This document shows, piece by piece, positions 1 through 6,599 of a DNA stretch of 12,515 nucleotides. The translations under genes and the position numbers were made by a program. The notes below the pieces were generated by a model, which was not told the origin of the DNA, made no database searches, and saw nothing but the letters and a program-made list of their open reading frames with translations. The stretch's first letter is position 1. Each line of letters starts with the position of its first letter. Origin of the DNA: an uncultured Eubacteriales bacterium (lineage in GTDB: Bacteria; Bacillota; Clostridia; Oscillospirales; Acutalibacteraceae); NCBI GenBank assembly GCA_900320235.1, contig ONRO01000139.1:1-12515 (forward strand), read 5' to 3'.

Positions 1-57
1 CACCGCAGGCGGTGGGCAGCGCAGCGGGGGCGGGGTAGAGTTAAGGAGGAGAGATTT

Positions 58-119
58 CAAAAGAGAGGAACCTTAAGAGGAGGGGCCCAGGCCCTTCCTC
101 TTGTGGTTTCTTTCTTTTG
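58..119 (+). terminator. Long imperfect palindrome, possible bidirectional terminator
   Basis: The inner arms 75-87 and 90-102 pair over 13 positions with one G.U. The outer arms 58-72 and 105-119 pair over 15 positions with two G.U. A two-base mismatch region (73-74/103-104) separates them. The 3' outer arm is T-rich and the 5' outer arm A-rich, the layout of a bidirectional intrinsic terminator. All wobble positions are G.U on the + strand RNA, and would be A.C mismatches on the other strand, which favours a + strand transcript. The upstream gene it might end is outside the window. It could instead be part of a dispersed repeat. Confidence 0.5.
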
Positions 120-122
120 GCT

Positions 123-143
123 GCGTCCGCCTGAGGCGGGCGC
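123..143. repeat. GC-rich hairpin
   Basis: Arms 123-131 and 135-143 pair over nine positions with one T.G (126/140), leaving the three-base loop TGA. Only three Ts follow, so it is not a good intrinsic terminator. It sits 4 bases beyond the palindrome at 58-119 and shares its GC-rich character, so the two may belong to one intergenic element. Confidence 0.45.
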
Positions 144-153
144 TTTCCGTGTG

Positions 154-224
154 GGATCAGCAGTCAGAAAAAAGGATCAGAATGCGAAACAGACTGAATA
201 AAAGGCGAAAAGACTGAATTAAAG
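154..224. repeat. Degenerate 20-base periodic repeat
   Basis: GGATCAG occurs at 154-160 and again at 174-180. AGACTGAATAAAAG at 191-204 recurs as AGACTGAATTAAAG at 211-224, one mismatch in 14. Both pairs have a spacing of exactly 20 bases. Neighbouring units across the two pairs match only weakly, so this is either a decayed short tandem repeat or two coincidental pairs. Confidence 0.35.
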
Positions 225-338
225 AACGTACAGGGAAAAAAAGAATAATATATAACAGGGTGTGCGTTAATCATAGAAAAAATATGAGTATTATTAAGCG
301 AAAGATGCACACACTAAAAAAAGAATTGGAGCAGATAT

Positions 339-983
339 ATGAAAACAACAGTATATGTAGTACAGAAGGGAGATACCCTCAGTTCAATTGCCGGAAAATA
401 TAATACCGATGTAAAAATAATAGCTGGCTTTAATGGTATAACAGACCCTGACAGGATAACTGAAGGTCAGATAATCCGTATTCCGCTGGAAAGTAATGAA
501 AGTGATGACTATATGACATATACCGTTCAAAGCGGAGATACACTTTTCTCAATTTCAAGGATGTTCGGAACAGATGTGAATGTGCTTTCAAGACTGAACG
601 GAATACCGGATCCGGATTATATCGAAGCAGGCAGAACAATAAGAATACCCGTCACATCAATGCCTGAAAGTGTGAGGATATATATTGTTAAGGACGGAGA
701 TACACTGTATGAGATCGGAAAACGTCTTGGATACGGTATTGACGAACTGACAGCTTATAATGATATTGCTGATCCGGATAAAATCAGTATAGGTCAGGTA
801 ATACGCCTGCCAATGCAGAACGGCGGATGTGTGGGGGGAGTATATACTGTGAAAAGCGGCGATACGCTGGGAAAGATAGCAAAAAGATTCGGTATCTCGC
901 TTGCAGAGCTTATCAATCTGAATATGATAACAGAGCCTGACAGAATATTTCCGGGACAGAAAATCAGAGTAGTTCCGGTATAA
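339..983 (+). CDS. Four-LysM-domain protein without signal peptide
   Basis: The 214-residue protein consists almost wholly of four LysM domains, at about residues 4-49, 59-104, 112-158 and 167-213. Each opens with a Y-x-V-x-x-G-D-T-L type motif and closes with G-Q/R-x-I-R-hydrophobic-P. LysM domains bind N-acetylglucosamine-containing glycans such as peptidoglycan. Every copy has the same internal D/E-P-D-x-I turn, which suggests recent duplication or strong constraint. No catalytic domain, hydrophobic signal peptide or membrane segment is present. The start is fixed: GGAG at 328-331 lies 7 bases before ATG, and an in-frame stop at 315-317 leaves no room for a leader. It could be a spore-coat or cortex protein, released by lysis, or a phage-like part, but no spore or phage neighbours support these. 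It appears monocistronic, ending at the terminator at 1015-1052. The domain call is firm; the role is unknown. Confidence 0.93.
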   Translation: MKTTVYVVQKGDTLSSIAGKYNTDVKIIAGFNGITDPDRITEGQIIRIPLESNESDDYMTYTVQSGDTLFSISRMFGTDVNVLSRLNGIPDPDYIEAGRTIRIPVTSMPESVRIYIVKDGDTLYEIGKRLGYGIDELTAYNDIADPDKISIGQVIRLPMQNGGCVGGVYTVKSGDTLGKIAKRFGISLAELINLNMITEPDRIFPGQKIRVVPV

Positions 984-1014
984 AACTAAATTGTACAGAC
1001 AATAAAATGTCCCG

Positions 1015-1052
1015 AAAGCTTCTCCGTTTGTAGATAATGGAGAAGCTTTTTT
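1015..1052 (+). terminator. Intrinsic terminator of the LysM gene
   Basis: Arms 1015-1025 and 1039-1049 form a perfect 11-bp stem around a 13-base loop. The 3' arm runs into six Ts (1047-1052). It begins 31 bases after the LysM stop and separates that gene from the U32 promoter downstream. Confidence 0.92.
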
Positions 1053-1073
1053 GGCTTTTGTCATATCTGTTTG

Positions 1074-1102
1074 TTGATATAGTCTGATATTTGTGCTATT
1101 AT
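1074..1102 (+). promoter_or_regulatory. Sigma-A promoter for the U32 operon
   Basis: TTGATA (1074-1079) and TATTAT (1097-1102) are separated by exactly 17 bases. A TG at 1094-1095 gives an extended -10. Transcription would start near 1108-1110, leaving a leader of about 115 bases before the U32 start. It lies just after the LysM terminator, as expected for a new transcription unit. Confidence 0.78.
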
Positions 1103-1165
1103 TAAAATGAAAATGAATTTGCAGCAAAACCTTGCAGAAAACGAAAAAATGTATTTCTTTGGCAG

Positions 1166-1183
1166 AAATGCAATGCTGCATTT
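1166..1183 (+). other. Leader hairpin upstream of U32 gene
   Basis: AAATGCA (1166-1172) pairs perfectly with TGCATTT (1177-1183) around a four-base loop. It lies in the predicted 5' leader, about 30 bases before the ribosome binding site. There is no following T-run, so it is not a terminator; any role in mRNA stability or control is speculative. Confidence 0.35.
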
Positions 1184-1225
1184 ATTAATCAGAAAAAACG
1201 GTAGAAAAATATAGGAGTTGATATT

Positions 1226-2443
1226 ATGTCAGAAAAGATCGAGCTTCTTGCTCCGGCAGGAGATATGGAATGTCTTGACAGTGCATTGAAATTCGGAGCA
1301 GATGCTGTCTATCTTGCAGGCACACAGTTCGGTATGCGTACTGCTTCAAAGAATTTTACTCCGGAACAGCTTGCAGAAGCAGTAAGCAAAGCACATGAAA
1401 AGGGAGTAAAGGTTCATGTGACATGCAATACTCTGCCGAGAAATGATGAAACGGAGCACCTTCCGGAGTTTCTGACAATGGCTCAGGACTGCGGAGTTGA
1501 CGCATTTATAATTGCAGATCTTGGCGTAATGACCCTCGCTGAAAAGTATGCACCGAAAGTACAGCGCCATGTTTCTACTCAGGCCGGAGTGGTAAACTAT
1601 ATGACAGCAAGACGTTTGTATGATATGGGTGCATCCCGTGTTGTTCTTGCAAGAGAACTGACTCTTGAGGAGATCGCAGGTATCCGTGCAAAGGTGCCGG
1701 ATGAGCTGGAGATAGAAACCTTTGTGCATGGTTCAATGTGCGTGTCATTTTCAGGTCGCTGCCTGATTTCAAGCTATATGACAGGAAGGGATGCCAACAG
1801 AGGCGACTGTGCACAGCCGTGCAGATGGAAATATCACCTCTATGAAGAGCACAGAGACGGTCAGTTTTTCCCGGTTGAGGAAGAAACAGGAGGAACTTTC
1901 CTTTATAATTCCCGTGACCTGTGTATGATTGAACATATTCCGGAGCTTGTGAAAGCAGGGATAAACAGCCTGAAAATAGAGGGCAGGGCAAAATCTGCAT
2001 ATTATGTATCAGTAGTTACAAATGCGTATCGTCATGCAATAGACGAGTTCTATGAAAACGGCGGGACAAAACCGCTTTCATCATGGATCCGTGAGGAGCT
2101 TGAAAAGGTTAGCCACAGAGAGTATAATACAGGCTTCTTCTTCGGAAACGAGCCCGGACAGGTTACTGATAACGGCGGATATATACGTCATTATGAGGTT
2201 GTTGCCGTATGTGATGAATACAGGGATAATACAGCCTATCTGACTCAGCGGAACAGATTTTTCAGCGGTGACAGACTTGATGTTCTTCCGCCGAGCGGTG
2301 AGCCTTTTGAAATAATTGTTGATTATATGCAGAATGATAAAGGCGAGATAATTGAGGTTGCTCCCCATGCAATGCAGAAGGTCATAATGCCGAGTAATGT
2401 TGAAATACCGGCAGGCTCTGTACTCAGAAAGGCAAGGTCATAA
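1226..2443 (+). CDS. trhP: U32 family protein, TrhP-like tRNA U34 hydroxylation factor
   Basis: The 405-residue protein has the U32 signature: E164-x-F166, H168-G169, C172, G177-x-C179 and S182. The stretch after it, with Y184-M-T-G-R-D and C195/C199, is typical of the TrhP (YegQ, YrrO) branch. Although named after peptidases, this branch is known to support prephenate-dependent hydroxylation of uridine 34 in tRNAs to 5-hydroxyuridine. The clustered cysteines 172, 179, 195 and 199 are candidate iron-sulfur ligands. The N-terminal L-A-P-A-G-D motif (residues 8-13) is also conserved in the family. Length fits this branch and is much shorter than the rRNA-acting RlhA type. AGGAG at 1213-1217 lies 8 bases before ATG. 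It heads a co-directional run and is followed after 2 bases by the hydrolase gene. Family is near certain; the exact RNA substrate is inferred. Confidence 0.9.
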   Translation: MSEKIELLAPAGDMECLDSALKFGADAVYLAGTQFGMRTASKNFTPEQLAEAVSKAHEKGVKVHVTCNTLPRNDETEHLPEFLTMAQDCGVDAFIIADLGVMTLAEKYAPKVQRHVSTQAGVVNYMTARRLYDMGASRVVLARELTLEEIAGIRAKVPDELEIETFVHGSMCVSFSGRCLISSYMTGRDANRGDCAQPCRWKYHLYEEHRDGQFFPVEEETGGTFLYNSRDLCMIEHIPELVKAGINSLKIEGRAKSAYYVSVVTNAYRHAIDEFYENGGTKPLSSWIREELEKVSHREYNTGFFFGNEPGQVTDNGGYIRHYEVVAVCDEYRDNTAYLTQRNRFFSGDRLDVLPPSGEPFEIIVDYMQNDKGEIIEVAPHAMQKVIMPSNVEIPAGSVLRKARS

Positions 2444-2445
2444 GT

Positions 2446-2985
2446 ATGAAGGTACTGAATATTCACGGTTATCAGGGTAATGCTGCAAACAGTGCGTATG
2501 AAGCATTGAGAAAATGTGATTTTGATATAATTTCCCTTCAGATAGATTACGACAGAACATCTCCTGAAGCAGTAATGCAGCTTCTGAACAGTCAGTTTAC
2601 GAATAATTTTTGTGACGCTGTTGTGGGAACAAGTCTTGGAGGTTTTTATGCTGCACTTATCAGCATGAAAAACGAATGTCCGTGCGTTCTGATAAATCCG
2701 TGCATGCTTCCTTTTCTTCATCTTCCCAGGTTAGGCTATAAAAGCGATGACGGCGTACTTGAATATATAAGACTGTTTTCAGGCATTGCAGATGTAAACG
2801 GATCACTTGTTTCAACTATAATAGGAGGACAGGACGAGCTTATTGACACTCATGATTTTACTGAGGGTATCTTCCGCAACGAAAGATATATCATAGTTCC
2901 TGACGGAAAGCACAGCGGCGAAACAATGCCGCTTGAGGATATTTTCAGAGATCATAAGGAAGGCTTTTTCGGAGAAGTGCTGTGA
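2446..2985 (+). CDS. YqiA-like alpha/beta hydrolase (esterase-like)
   Basis: The 179-residue protein is a compact alpha/beta hydrolase resembling the YqiA/YcfP (UPF0227) group. The H7-G8-Y9 loop near the first strand would form the oxyanion hole. The nucleophile elbow G61-T-S-L-G-G66 places the likely catalytic Ser at 63. An acidic residue in G-G-Q-D130-E and H156 in G-K-H-S complete a plausible triad. YqiA relatives hydrolyse short acyl esters in vitro, but the natural substrate is not known. No signal peptide is visible, so it should act in the cytoplasm. The start lies 2 bases after the U32 stop, and its ribosome binding site (AAGG near 2434) lies inside the end of that gene, so translational coupling is likely. 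Confidence 0.85.
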   Translation: MKVLNIHGYQGNAANSAYEALRKCDFDIISLQIDYDRTSPEAVMQLLNSQFTNNFCDAVVGTSLGGFYAALISMKNECPCVLINPCMLPFLHLPRLGYKSDDGVLEYIRLFSGIADVNGSLVSTIIGGQDELIDTHDFTEGIFRNERYIIVPDGKHSGETMPLEDIFRDHKEGFFGEVL

Positions 2986-3086
2986 TTATCAGCTGCTGAA
3001 TCATTAACCTGAAAAAATACCTATAAGATATCATAGATCTGAAAAGCAAGGTACATGAGAAAACTGAGGTGTGGAGGCTGAAAACC

Positions 3087-4019
3087 ATGAGCGAAAATAA
3101 AAATGACGGATTTTATCATGGATATGATGAGGAAGACAATTCTTCCGGAAACGATCCGGGAAATTATTACAGTGACCTGCCTGATTACGGCGGCAGCCGG
3201 AACAATACTTCTCCGCAGATGAATGCTTCTGCGGCAATGGACGAAATGCTGAATGAATACCGTAAGGCCCACGGTATGAAACAAAAGAGTTCATATCAGA
3301 TTCCGCAGCAGCCTTCATATTATGATGAACAGTCAAAGAACTATGCTTATCAGAGAGATGCCCGCAATCAGATGGATGATATGATAGATGCCTATAAAAG
3401 TGAACAGAGAAAGAATAATGCTGTTGCTGATGAAGTGCTCAGAGGCCTGACAGAGCCTGTCAGAACAAGACGAAGAAGATGGGAAGAACGTGAATATGAT
3501 ATGACATCAGACAGCAGTTTTAGTTCTTCTGCCAGGTATTCAACCATGGGCGTTACACGTCCGAAAGGAAAAAAGAGGATAGTGTTCGGCTTGATTATTG
3601 CAGGTATACTTCTTGTTGTGTTAAGTCTGACAAACGGTGTGAGAGGCGTATTGAATGCTCAGGCATCAGAACGCATGATATCAGGCTATACCACAGTAGA
3701 AGGTGTTGTAAAATTTGTGAATAAGGACAGCGGCCGCAGACGTGTGACAAAATATGACGTATCTTATGCTTACAGCTATAAGGATAAAGATTATGTGGGC
3801 AGAGACAGTCTTTATTCAGAATCAGCAGCCAGGCTTGATCTGAAATCCAAAAACGCTGTTGGCAGAACGATAACAGTATATATTGACCCGGATGATCCTT
3901 CAAAATCCATGCTTGATTCAGACCCGTATCCTGCTTTCTGGATATGGATAATGCCTGTTTTGGGTATGGGCATGGTAATAACCGGATTAGTAATGATGAA
4001 AAAAAGCTTACGGGTATAA
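3087..4019 (+). CDS. DUF3592-like two-helix membrane protein with disordered N-terminus
   Basis: The 310-residue product has three parts. Residues 1-160 are hydrophilic, rich in Ser, Tyr, Asn, Gln and charged residues, with an Arg-rich stretch near 125-133 (V-R-T-R-R-R-R). A membrane helix lies at about 166-184. A beta-rich segment at about 200-278 has the pattern of DUF3592 (G-Y-x-x-V-E-G-V-V start, Y-I-D-P-D-D-P end). A second helix lies at about 283-304. The positive Lys/Arg run before the first helix puts the N-terminus in the cytoplasm and the DUF3592 part outside. An internal M-D-E/D-M-L/I-N/D-x-Y motif occurs twice (about 51-58 and 95-102). I chose ATG at 3087 because GGAGG (3073-3077) lies 9 bases before it; the GTG at 3069 is upstream of that site. 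The family has no known function. Confidence 0.8.
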   Translation: MSENKNDGFYHGYDEEDNSSGNDPGNYYSDLPDYGGSRNNTSPQMNASAAMDEMLNEYRKAHGMKQKSSYQIPQQPSYYDEQSKNYAYQRDARNQMDDMIDAYKSEQRKNNAVADEVLRGLTEPVRTRRRRWEEREYDMTSDSSFSSSARYSTMGVTRPKGKKRIVFGLIIAGILLVVLSLTNGVRGVLNAQASERMISGYTTVEGVVKFVNKDSGRRRVTKYDVSYAYSYKDKDYVGRDSLYSESAARLDLKSKNAVGRTITVYIDPDDPSKSMLDSDPYPAFWIWIMPVLGMGMVITGLVMMKKSLRV

Positions 4020-4050
4020 TTGTTGATATGAAAAGCCTTAGGAGGAGAAA

Positions 4051-4527
4051 ATGTTCAGGGATGTAGTGAGAAAAAAACAGAAGCTTGGTCATCAGGAATG
4101 TATTGAAATATTGAAAAACGAAAAAAGAGGAGTTCTGTCCGTTGTCGGCGATAACGGATATCCCTACGGTATGCCGCTGAATCATTTTTATGATGAAAGG
4201 GACGGGAAAATATATTTCCACAGCGGAAAGACCGGACATAAAATTGATGCGCTGAAGAACTGTGACAAGGTATCGTTCTGTGTATATGACAGCGGATATA
4301 AAAAGGACGGCCACTGGGCGCTTAATATCAGAAGCGTTATTGTTTTCGGCAGGGTGGAATTTGTTGAGGACAGCGGAAAGGCAGTTGACATCAGCCGCAG
4401 ATTAAGCTATAAATTTACAGATGATAAGGATTATATCGAAGATGAGATAAAACATTTCAGCCCGGGTGTTCTTGTTTTTGCTCTGAAACCTGAGCATATT
4501 ACCGGAAAGCTTGTAAATGAAGCATAA
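4051..4527 (+). CDS. Pyridoxamine 5'-phosphate oxidase-like (Nim-type) flavin-binding protein
   Basis: The 158-residue protein fits the flavin split-barrel fold in the PNPOx-like group that includes the NimA-type nitroimidazole reductases. Supporting features are R-G-V-L-S at 26-30, the G-x-P-Y-G-M-P-L-N-H strand pair at 36-45, and I-Y-F-H57 followed by the G-x-K-I-D helix at 62-66. Members bind FMN or related cofactors; Nim proteins use a histidine near the cofactor in reducing nitroimidazoles to amines. Most chromosomal relatives are uncharacterised, and true pyridoxamine phosphate oxidase activity is unlikely. There is no signal peptide. GGAGG at 4041-4045 lies 5 bases before the start. 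The gene sits 31 bases after the DUF3592 gene and 17 bases before uvrB, so co-transcription is likely. Nitro-drug reduction is inference only. Confidence 0.88.
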   Translation: MFRDVVRKKQKLGHQECIEILKNEKRGVLSVVGDNGYPYGMPLNHFYDERDGKIYFHSGKTGHKIDALKNCDKVSFCVYDSGYKKDGHWALNIRSVIVFGRVEFVEDSGKAVDISRRLSYKFTDDKDYIEDEIKHFSPGVLVFALKPEHITGKLVNEA

Positions 4528-4544
4528 ATGATGGGAGATCAGAA

Positions 4545-6500
4545 ATGGATCGTTTTAAATTAGTTTCCGAATACAGACCGACAGGTGATCAGCCTCAGGC
4601 AATAGATACTCTTGTGCAAAGCATAAAAGCCGGAAATAAGGAGCAGACACTTCTTGGTGTGACCGGCTCGGGAAAGACTTTTACAATGGCGAATATAATC
4701 GAGCGTCTTAACCGGCCTACACTTGTGCTTGCTCATAATAAAACACTTGCTGCACAGCTTTGTGAGGAATTCAGATCATTTTTTCCTGAGAATGCTGTTG
4801 AATATTTTGTTTCGTATTATGACTACTATCAGCCGGAGGCATATGTTCCGACAACTGATACCTATATCGAAAAGGATAGTTCAATAAATGATGAAATAGA
4901 TAAACTCCGGCACAGTGCGACCCTTGCACTTTCCGAGCGCAGGGATGTAATAATTGTTGCGAGTGTATCGTGTATCTATTCTCTTGGTAACCCGATAGAT
5001 TACCGTAATATGGTAATATCACTGCGTCCCGGAATGGAAAAATCTCGTGACGATCTGCTGAAGAAGCTTGTTGAGCTGCAGTATGAGCGAAACGATATTG
5101 ATTTTGTCAGAAATAAATTCAGAGTCAGGGGAGATGTTGTCGAGATATTCCCGGCATATTCATCTGATTCGATAATAAGAGTGGAGTTTTTCGGCGATGA
5201 AATAGACAGGATAAGCGAGCTTAACCCTGTAACAGGAGAGCTGAGAGCGGATCTTCGCCATGCTGCTGTATATCCTGCATCACATTATATCGTGCCGAGA
5301 GAAAAAATAGAAATTGCAGTAAAAGAAATAGAAGCAGAGCTTGAGGAAAGAATTGAGTATTTCAAGAGCAGAGGAAAGCTCCTTGAAGCGCAGCGTATAG
5401 AACAGCGTACAAGATATGATATTGAAATGCTGAGGGAAATAGGCTTCTGCAGCGGAATAGAAAACTATTCCCGTGTGCTTTCGGGAAGAAAGCCGGGAAG
5501 TGTACCCTATACTCTGCTTGACTATTTTCCGGAGGATTATCTGCTGCTTGTGGACGAATCTCATGTTATGCTGCCGCAGGTGAGGGGAATGTACGGAGGA
5601 GACAGGGGAAGAAAGGAAAACCTTGTTGAATACGGATTCCGTCTTCCGTCAGCCTTTGACAACAGACCGCTGAATTTTGACGAATTTTACAGTCATATCA
5701 ATCAGGCAGTTTTTGTAAGCGCAACTCCCGGAGATCTTGAGCTTGAAAAAAGCGCAGTTGTTGCAGAGCAGGTAATACGTCCGACAGGATTGCTTGACCC
5801 TGAGATAAGCGTGCGTCCTGTGGAAGGTCAGATGGACGATCTGATCACAGAGATAAACGAAAGGATTTCAAAAAAGCAGAGGACTCTTGTTACAACGCTT
5901 ACAAAGAAAATGGCGGAGGATCTCACTGATTATCTGACGACAATGGGGATCAGGGTGCGTTATATGCACCATGATATAGATACAGTTGAGCGTATGCAGA
6001 TCATTCGTGATCTGAGACTTGGCGAATTTGACGTACTTGTCGGAATAAACCTGCTGCGTGAGGGACTTGATATCCCTGAGGTATCACTTGTTGCGATACT
6101 TGACGCAGACAAGGAAGGATTTCTCCGCAGCGAGCGAAGCCTTATACAGACAATAGGAAGAGCGGCAAGAAACTCCGAGGGCAAGGTCATCATGTATGCC
6201 GATTCAGTAACGGATTCAATGGAGCGGGCAATAACTGAAACAGAGCGCCGCCGCGGCATACAGATGAAGTATAATGAAGAGCACGGCATTGTACCGAAGA
6301 CGATAATCAAGAAGGTAAATGATATAATCGAAATCAGCTCAAAGACAGATGAAAAGCTCAGAAGCAAGACAAAGATGAGCAGGGCAGAAAGAGAAAAGCT
6401 CATAGCCCAGCTCACAAAGGAAATGAAGGCTGCTGCAAAGCTTCTTGAATTTGAACATGCAGCATATCTTCGTGATAAGATAAAGGAACTGAGCAGCTGA
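4545..6500 (+). CDS. uvrB: Excinuclease ABC subunit B (UvrB)
   Basis: UvrB is the damage-verifying ATP-dependent helicase-like subunit of nucleotide excision repair; it is loaded by UvrA and recruits UvrC. The 651 residues match the usual family length. Walker A is G-V-T-G-S-G-K-T at 38-45. The damage-binding beta-hairpin with its Tyr-rich start (Y-Y-D-Y-Y) and conserved tail spans about 91-125. Motif II is D-E-S-H at 337-340, S-A-T-P lies at 392-395, and motif VI Q-T-I-G-R-A-A-R at 535-542. A C-terminal UVR domain for UvrC contact covers about 614-649. GGGAG at 4533-4537 lies 7 bases before ATG. No key residue is missing. uvrA and uvrC are not in the window. No SOS box is evident in the short upstream gap, and expression probably depends on the upstream operon promoter. 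Confidence 0.98.
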   Translation: MDRFKLVSEYRPTGDQPQAIDTLVQSIKAGNKEQTLLGVTGSGKTFTMANIIERLNRPTLVLAHNKTLAAQLCEEFRSFFPENAVEYFVSYYDYYQPEAYVPTTDTYIEKDSSINDEIDKLRHSATLALSERRDVIIVASVSCIYSLGNPIDYRNMVISLRPGMEKSRDDLLKKLVELQYERNDIDFVRNKFRVRGDVVEIFPAYSSDSIIRVEFFGDEIDRISELNPVTGELRADLRHAAVYPASHYIVPREKIEIAVKEIEAELEERIEYFKSRGKLLEAQRIEQRTRYDIEMLREIGFCSGIENYSRVLSGRKPGSVPYTLLDYFPEDYLLLVDESHVMLPQVRGMYGGDRGRKENLVEYGFRLPSAFDNRPLNFDEFYSHINQAVFVSATPGDLELEKSAVVAEQVIRPTGLLDPEISVRPVEGQMDDLITEINERISKKQRTLVTTLTKKMAEDLTDYLTTMGIRVRYMHHDIDTVERMQIIRDLRLGEFDVLVGINLLREGLDIPEVSLVAILDADKEGFLRSERSLIQTIGRAARNSEGKVIMYADSVTDSMERAITETERRRGIQMKYNEEHGIVPKTIIKKVNDIIEISSKTDEKLRSKTKMSRAEREKLIAQLTKEMKAAAKLLEFEHAAYLRDKIKELSS

Positions 6501-6514
6501 AATGCTCAGTTCTT
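6484..6514 (+). terminator. Hairpin overlapping the uvrB stop, weak terminator
   Basis: GAACTGAGCA (6486-6495) pairs perfectly with TGCTCAGTTC (6503-6512), extended by one G.U and one A-U pair to 6484/6514. The uvrB TGA (6498-6500) lies in the seven-base loop. The following sequence, CCGTATAGG, has no T-run, so this is at best a weak terminator or a 3'-end stabiliser. The gap to 6599 is A-rich with no clear promoter. Confidence 0.4.
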
Positions 6515-6599
6515 CCGTATAGGTCAAAAACCAAAACAAAGTAACTTTTAAGATTTAAAATCAGTAAAAACCAATAAAAAATGAAGGAGGAATACAAAA

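Larger units (their letters stand above)
1..338. other. Gene-free left edge with GC-rich block
   Basis: No convincing gene lies here. Positions 1-155 are far richer in G and C than the rest of the window and carry two inverted repeats, listed separately (58-119 and 123-143). The first 14 bases also form a small 5-bp hairpin (CACCG/CGGTG). From about 165 onward the DNA becomes A-rich. The + strand frame beginning at base 1 stays open to a TAA at 199-201, but it has no start in the window and reads through the palindrome, so I do not call it a gene. I could not place a convincing sigma-A promoter for the LysM gene. The best -10 candidate, TATTAT at 289-294, has no good -35 partner. Confidence 0.6.

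Noticed and set aside
1..201. Open + strand frame of 66 codons from the window edge to TAA at 199-201
   Set aside because: It has no start in the window, reads straight through the long palindrome, has an Arg/Gly-rich composition typical of translated GC-rich noncoding DNA, and matches no family I recognise.
2999..3030. Possible -10 (TATAAG, 3022-3027) before the DUF3592 gene
   Set aside because: No acceptable -35 hexamer sits at the right distance, and the gap fits read-through from the upstream genes.
3069..3086. GTG start giving a 316-residue DUF3592 protein
   Set aside because: The GGAGG site at 3073-3077 lies downstream of this GTG and 9 bases before ATG 3087, so the ATG is the better start.
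5960..6415. Long minus-strand open frame of 151 codons inside uvrB, and similar antisense frames elsewhere
   Set aside because: They lie opposite clearly conserved genes, have Ser/Ile/Phe-rich shadow composition, and lack ribosome binding sites or recognisable domains.
2446..6500. The hydrolase, DUF3592, Nim-like and uvrB cluster as a defence or antiphage system
   Set aside because: No nuclease, sensor or effector pairing beyond standard excision repair is visible, and each gene fits an ordinary housekeeping or uncharacterised family.
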